Assembly: GCF_016735495.2 (NCBI RefSeq)
Contig: NZ_JAERQY020000005.1
Location: forward strand, 124,001-188,000
Source of the DNA: Lysobacter sp. MMG2
GTDB lineage: Bacteria > Pseudomonadota > Gammaproteobacteria > Xanthomonadales > Xanthomonadaceae
Reading direction: 5' to 3'
Length of the DNA stretch: 64,000 nt
Positions 61,821 to 64,000 of the stretch are shown piece after piece. The translations under genes were made by a program, and so were the position numbers. Position 1 is the stretch's first letter. Each line of letters opens with the position of its first letter. The notes beneath the pieces were generated by a model. The model saw only the letters and a list, made by a program, of their open reading frames with translations, had not been told where the DNA came from and did not search any database.

Positions 61821-63140
61821 TTACGGGCCTACGGACAGGTTGGCCTGGACAGTGACACCCTGCTGGATCAGCGAGGAGAAGCCACTGTTCTGCGCCGCGA
61901 CGGTGATGCCTGCCGCGCCACTTGCCGTACCGGTCATCGTCGACGACATGTTGAACGTGCCTGCATCGGCCGTGTTGGTGCCACCGGCACCACCCGCACC
62001 GCCAGTCGCGCCGTTGCCGACGCCACCGTTGCCCACGCCTCCATTGCCGTCACCGCCGCCGCCGCCGGCACCGCCGGCTGCACCGACCGCGCCGCCCGCA
62101 CCGGCCGCGCCGTTACCGGCAGTGGCCGAGCCGTTGGTCGCACTGGCGTCCGCATCGCCGTTGGTGGCTGCGCCACCGGCGCCGCCGCCGCCCGCACTTG
62201 CGGTCACGGTGCCGCTCGCGCCGCCGTCACCCGCGGTCGCGCCGGACGTGCCGGTGCCTGCGCCGGAGGTTGCGGTCGAGGTCGAGCTCGAGGTCGAGCT
62301 CGGCGCACCGCCTGCACCGCCCGCGCCACCGGTACCGGTGCCGCCTGCGCCGCCTGCGCCGCCCGTGCCGTCGTTGCCGGCATCGTTGCCGCCACCGCCG
62401 CCACCGCCGTCGTTACCGCCTGCGCCGCCACCGCCGCCGCCATCGCTGCCGCCGGCCAGCGAGCCGGAGCCCGAAGCCGAGCCGGCCAGGCTTGCGCCGC
62501 CAGCATCGCCGCTGTCGTTGTCGGCATCGCCGCCACGGCCGCTGTAGACGTCATAAACGTCGCCGCCACGGCCGCCGCGTCCTGCGGTCGCATCGCCGAT
62601 GCTCGCGTCACCAGAGGTCGCGCTGCCGTTCTCGGCCGAACCGCCGCTGCCGCCGCTGCCGCCGTTGCCGCCGTTGCCGCCGTCACCGCCGTCGCCGCCG
62701 CCGCCGCCGTTGCCTTCACCGCCCCAGCCGCCGCCGCCGTACCCTGCGCCGCCCTTGCCACCGTGACCACCGTTCGCACCGCCGTTGTTGGTGGCGATGT
62801 TGCCGATGCCATAGGTCGCCACGTCGGAGACCGAGCCTTCCAGCTTGGTCAGCGCGGTGATGTGGCTGGAAGTCTTGCTGAAGGTCGAAGAGTCGGTATA
62901 GGTGTTGGTGGCGGTGCCACCGCTGTGTGCTGCGGCTGAGCCGGCGTCGGCGCTTGCGTCGCCGTCGTTGCCGCGGTTGTCGCCACTTTCGGTAGTGGTG
63001 CTGTTATCGGAGTTGTCGGCGGCGGTGAATACATCGTCACCGTCACCGCCGTCACCGTTCGTCTGTTGTGCCATCGCTTGGCCGCCGAGACCAAGGGCGA
63101 GGAGCACTGCCGTTGCCATCAAGCTGGTACGAATGCGCAT
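61821..63140 (-). CDS. Secreted glycine-rich repetitive protein, candidate fibre subunit
   Basis: A 439-residue protein with a signal peptide (M-A-T-A-V-L-L-A-L-G-L-G-G-Q-A-M-A-Q). The mature chain starts with an Asp/Asn/Ser-rich acidic stretch, then a hydrophobic-spaced segment (I-T-A-L-T-K-L-E-G-S-V-S-D-V-A-T-Y-G), then about 300 residues dominated by Gly, Asp, Asn, Ala and Ser in G-G-x and G-G-x-G-G-x arrays. The C-terminus (G-I-T-V-A-A-Q-N-S-G-F-S-S-L-I-Q-Q) resembles the tail of protein A. AAAGGAG precedes the ATG. It heads the operon and is probably the major secreted product. Confidence 0.82.
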   Translation of the reverse strand: MRIRTSLMATAVLLALGLGGQAMAQQTNGDGGDGDDVFTAADNSDNSTTTESGDNRGNDGDASADAGSAAAHSGGTATNTYTDSSTFSKTSSHITALTKLEGSVSDVATYGIGNIATNNGGANGGHGGKGGAGYGGGGWGGEGNGGGGGDGGDGGNGGNGGSGGSGGSAENGSATSGDASIGDATAGRGGRGGDVYDVYSGRGGDADNDSGDAGGASLAGSASGSGSLAGGSDGGGGGGAGGNDGGGGGGGNDAGNDGTGGAGGAGGTGTGGAGGAGGAPSSTSSSTSTATSGAGTGTSGATAGDGGASGTVTASAGGGGAGGAATNGDADASATNGSATAGNGAAGAGGAVGAAGGAGGGGGDGNGGVGNGGVGNGATGGAGGAGGTNTADAGTFNMSSTMTGTASGAAGITVAAQNSGFSSLIQQGVTVQANLSVGP

Positions 63141-63583
63141 TTTTGTTCTCCTTTACGGTACGTCGAGTGGCGCCCGGGGGAGGCGCGCGTGAACGACGCA
63201 AGGAACTACACGCATGGGCGGTGCCAACTGTCGTTCAGGCACGCCAAGGCCTTGATCCAGCGGCCTAAGCGCGCTGAACCAAGCCACCTCCATCGACGGC
63301 GCAGGCGAACGGACGCAGCAAAGCGCCCGAGGCGTTGCAAAACTGGAATGGCACTTTGCGCATCCACATGCGCTGGCGACGCGAATAGACGTGCAAGCCA
63401 TTGATGCGGCGACGGTGCGCACGAGGCGCGCGGCATTCATCTTCGCGTTTCACTGTCGCAACGCGGGACATTACACGGGTACTTCAGGGGCGCGCCGCGC
63501 TTTTTCCGTCAGTGCCTTACGTCAATGAGTTCAGACGCGACTGACGTTGCGGGGCGGCAACACGCGGATAATGCTCGGGTTCG
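63141..63583. other. Promoter region of the fibre operon
   Basis: A 443-base gene-free region between rarA (whose stop is at 63584) and the glycine-rich gene, on the same strand. It has lower GC than its neighbours on its right side. Two inverted repeats stand out, CGTCAGT (63507-63513) with ACTGACG (63540-63546), and GTTGC (63546-63550) with GCAAC (63557-63561). The length suggests a regulated promoter; no consensus -35/-10 pair is clear. No gene is seen. Confidence 0.45.
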
Positions 63584-64000
63584 TCACGCTCCACCGCTCA
63601 CATCCCCGTCACGTCGGGCAGCATCGCGAAGCGCGCGCAGGCGATCGAGTTTCTCCTTGAGCTTGATCTCCAGGCCGCGCTCGACGGGCTCGTAGTACAC
63701 GCGTTCGCCCATCGCATCAGGAAAGCCAGTCTGCCCTAGCGCGATGCCGCCTTCCGCGTCGTGGTCGTACTGATAGCCCTTCGCGTAGCCCAGTTGCTTC
63801 ATCAGCCGCGTGGGCGCGTTGCGCAGGTGCAGCGGAACCTCCTGCGTCCCGTACGCCTGCACGTCGGCACGCGCGGCGTTGTACGCGGCGTACACCGCGT
63901 TCGACTTCGCGGTGCTCGCCAGATACACGACGACCTGCGCGAGCGCGAGCTCGCCTTCGGGGCTGCCGAGTCGCTCGAACGTGTCCCATGCTTCCAGCGC
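63584..64000 (-). CDS. rarA: Replication-associated recombination protein RarA, 5' part outside window
   Basis: The C-terminal 138 residues of an AAA+ ATPase of the RarA/MgsA family, which acts at stalled replication forks. The frame is open at the window edge. Recognisable are G-S-P-E-G-E-L-A-L-A-Q, Y-L-A-S-T-A-K-S-N-A-V-Y-A-A-Y, V-P-L-H-L-R-N-A-P-T-R-L-M-K-Q-L-G-Y-A-K-G-Y and E-R-V-Y-Y-E-P-V-E-R-G-L-E-I-K-L-K-E-K-L. The ATPase core would be to the right of the window. Highly secure from this conserved C-terminal domain. Confidence 0.95.
   Translation of the reverse strand, partial: ALEAWDTFERLGSPEGELALAQVVVYLASTAKSNAVYAAYNAARADVQAYGTQEVPLHLRNAPTRLMKQLGYAKGYQYDHDAEGGIALGQTGFPDAMGERVYYEPVERGLEIKLKEKLDRLRALRDAARRDGDVSGGA

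Noticed and set aside
61809-62939. Forward frames of Ala/Thr/Gly or Pro-rich sequence antisense to the glycine-rich gene
   Set aside because: They are translations of the same low-complexity repeats in other frames; the leftward frame has the signal peptide, ribosome binding site and operon context.

Overview
The window is high-GC, gene-dense bacterial chromosome. Gene content (azurin, a TIGR04325-type methyltransferase, BlaI/M56 pair, PaoABC-type oxidoreductase, DUF4124 protein, dispersed intergenic hairpins of the CCCCTCTCCCGC and GTCATCCCGGC types) and codon bias point to a gammaproteobacterium of the Xanthomonadales/Lysobacteraceae, most like Lysobacter or a close relative. This is inference from family resemblance; no rRNA or tRNA gene was seen. 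About 70 genes are supported. Most are ordinary chromosomal genes in short operons; there is no integrated phage, IS element or CRISPR array.

Layout. 1-2419: end of a bufBC (MNIO/HvfC-like) operon translationally coupled to the peroxidase ohr, then a thioredoxin-like lipoprotein. 2465-9676: two-component pair, LysR regulator, SDR, tautomerase, small membrane protein, alpha/beta hydrolase, MFS transporter. 9765-17486: secreted proteins, the molybdenum aldehyde oxidoreductase paoABC with a Tat-type leader on PaoA, and a LOV blue-light hybrid kinase. 17528-18951: a frameshifted DUF4124 gene and an isolated two-gene phage/T6SS-like spike module (gpV-like + PAAR-like). 19040-26834: ArsR/SRPBCC pair with two operator-like palindromes, FKBP lipoprotein, luciferase-like oxidoreductase, serine hydrolase, flavoprotein, trhO. 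26888-32520: DUF998/DUF1993, glycosyltransferase, soxR with a perfect SoxR-type palindrome facing a quinone oxidoreductase and an efflux pump. 32517-37740: two AraC-type regulators, aldo/keto reductase, SDR, PEBP and HD-like proteins. 38032-43473: a leftward operon of arylsulfatase, its formylglycine-generating enzyme, a HAD hydrolase and small membrane proteins. 43735-49113: azurin, an AlkD-like protein, VOC proteins and a BlaI/M56 sensor pair whose periplasmic tail carries a long seven-residue repeat. 49677-58221: GMC oxidoreductase, zinc-finger, transglutaminase/TPR and methyltransferase genes, azoR/LysR, lipoproteins.

58527-63140 is the most interesting region: a five-gene leftward operon encoding a very glycine-rich secreted protein, two small secreted proteins that share a D-P-x-x-L-x-D-M-R-G-G double-glycine motif, a periplasmic-type C39 cysteine peptidase, and an outer-membrane beta-barrel with a coiled-coil and polyglutamine N-terminus. 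The architecture parallels the Pseudomonas Fap functional-amyloid operon (FapD = C39 peptidase, FapF = barrel pore), but the subunits do not look like FapB or FapC. It is a candidate undescribed fibre or surface-polymer secretion system. The window ends inside rarA.
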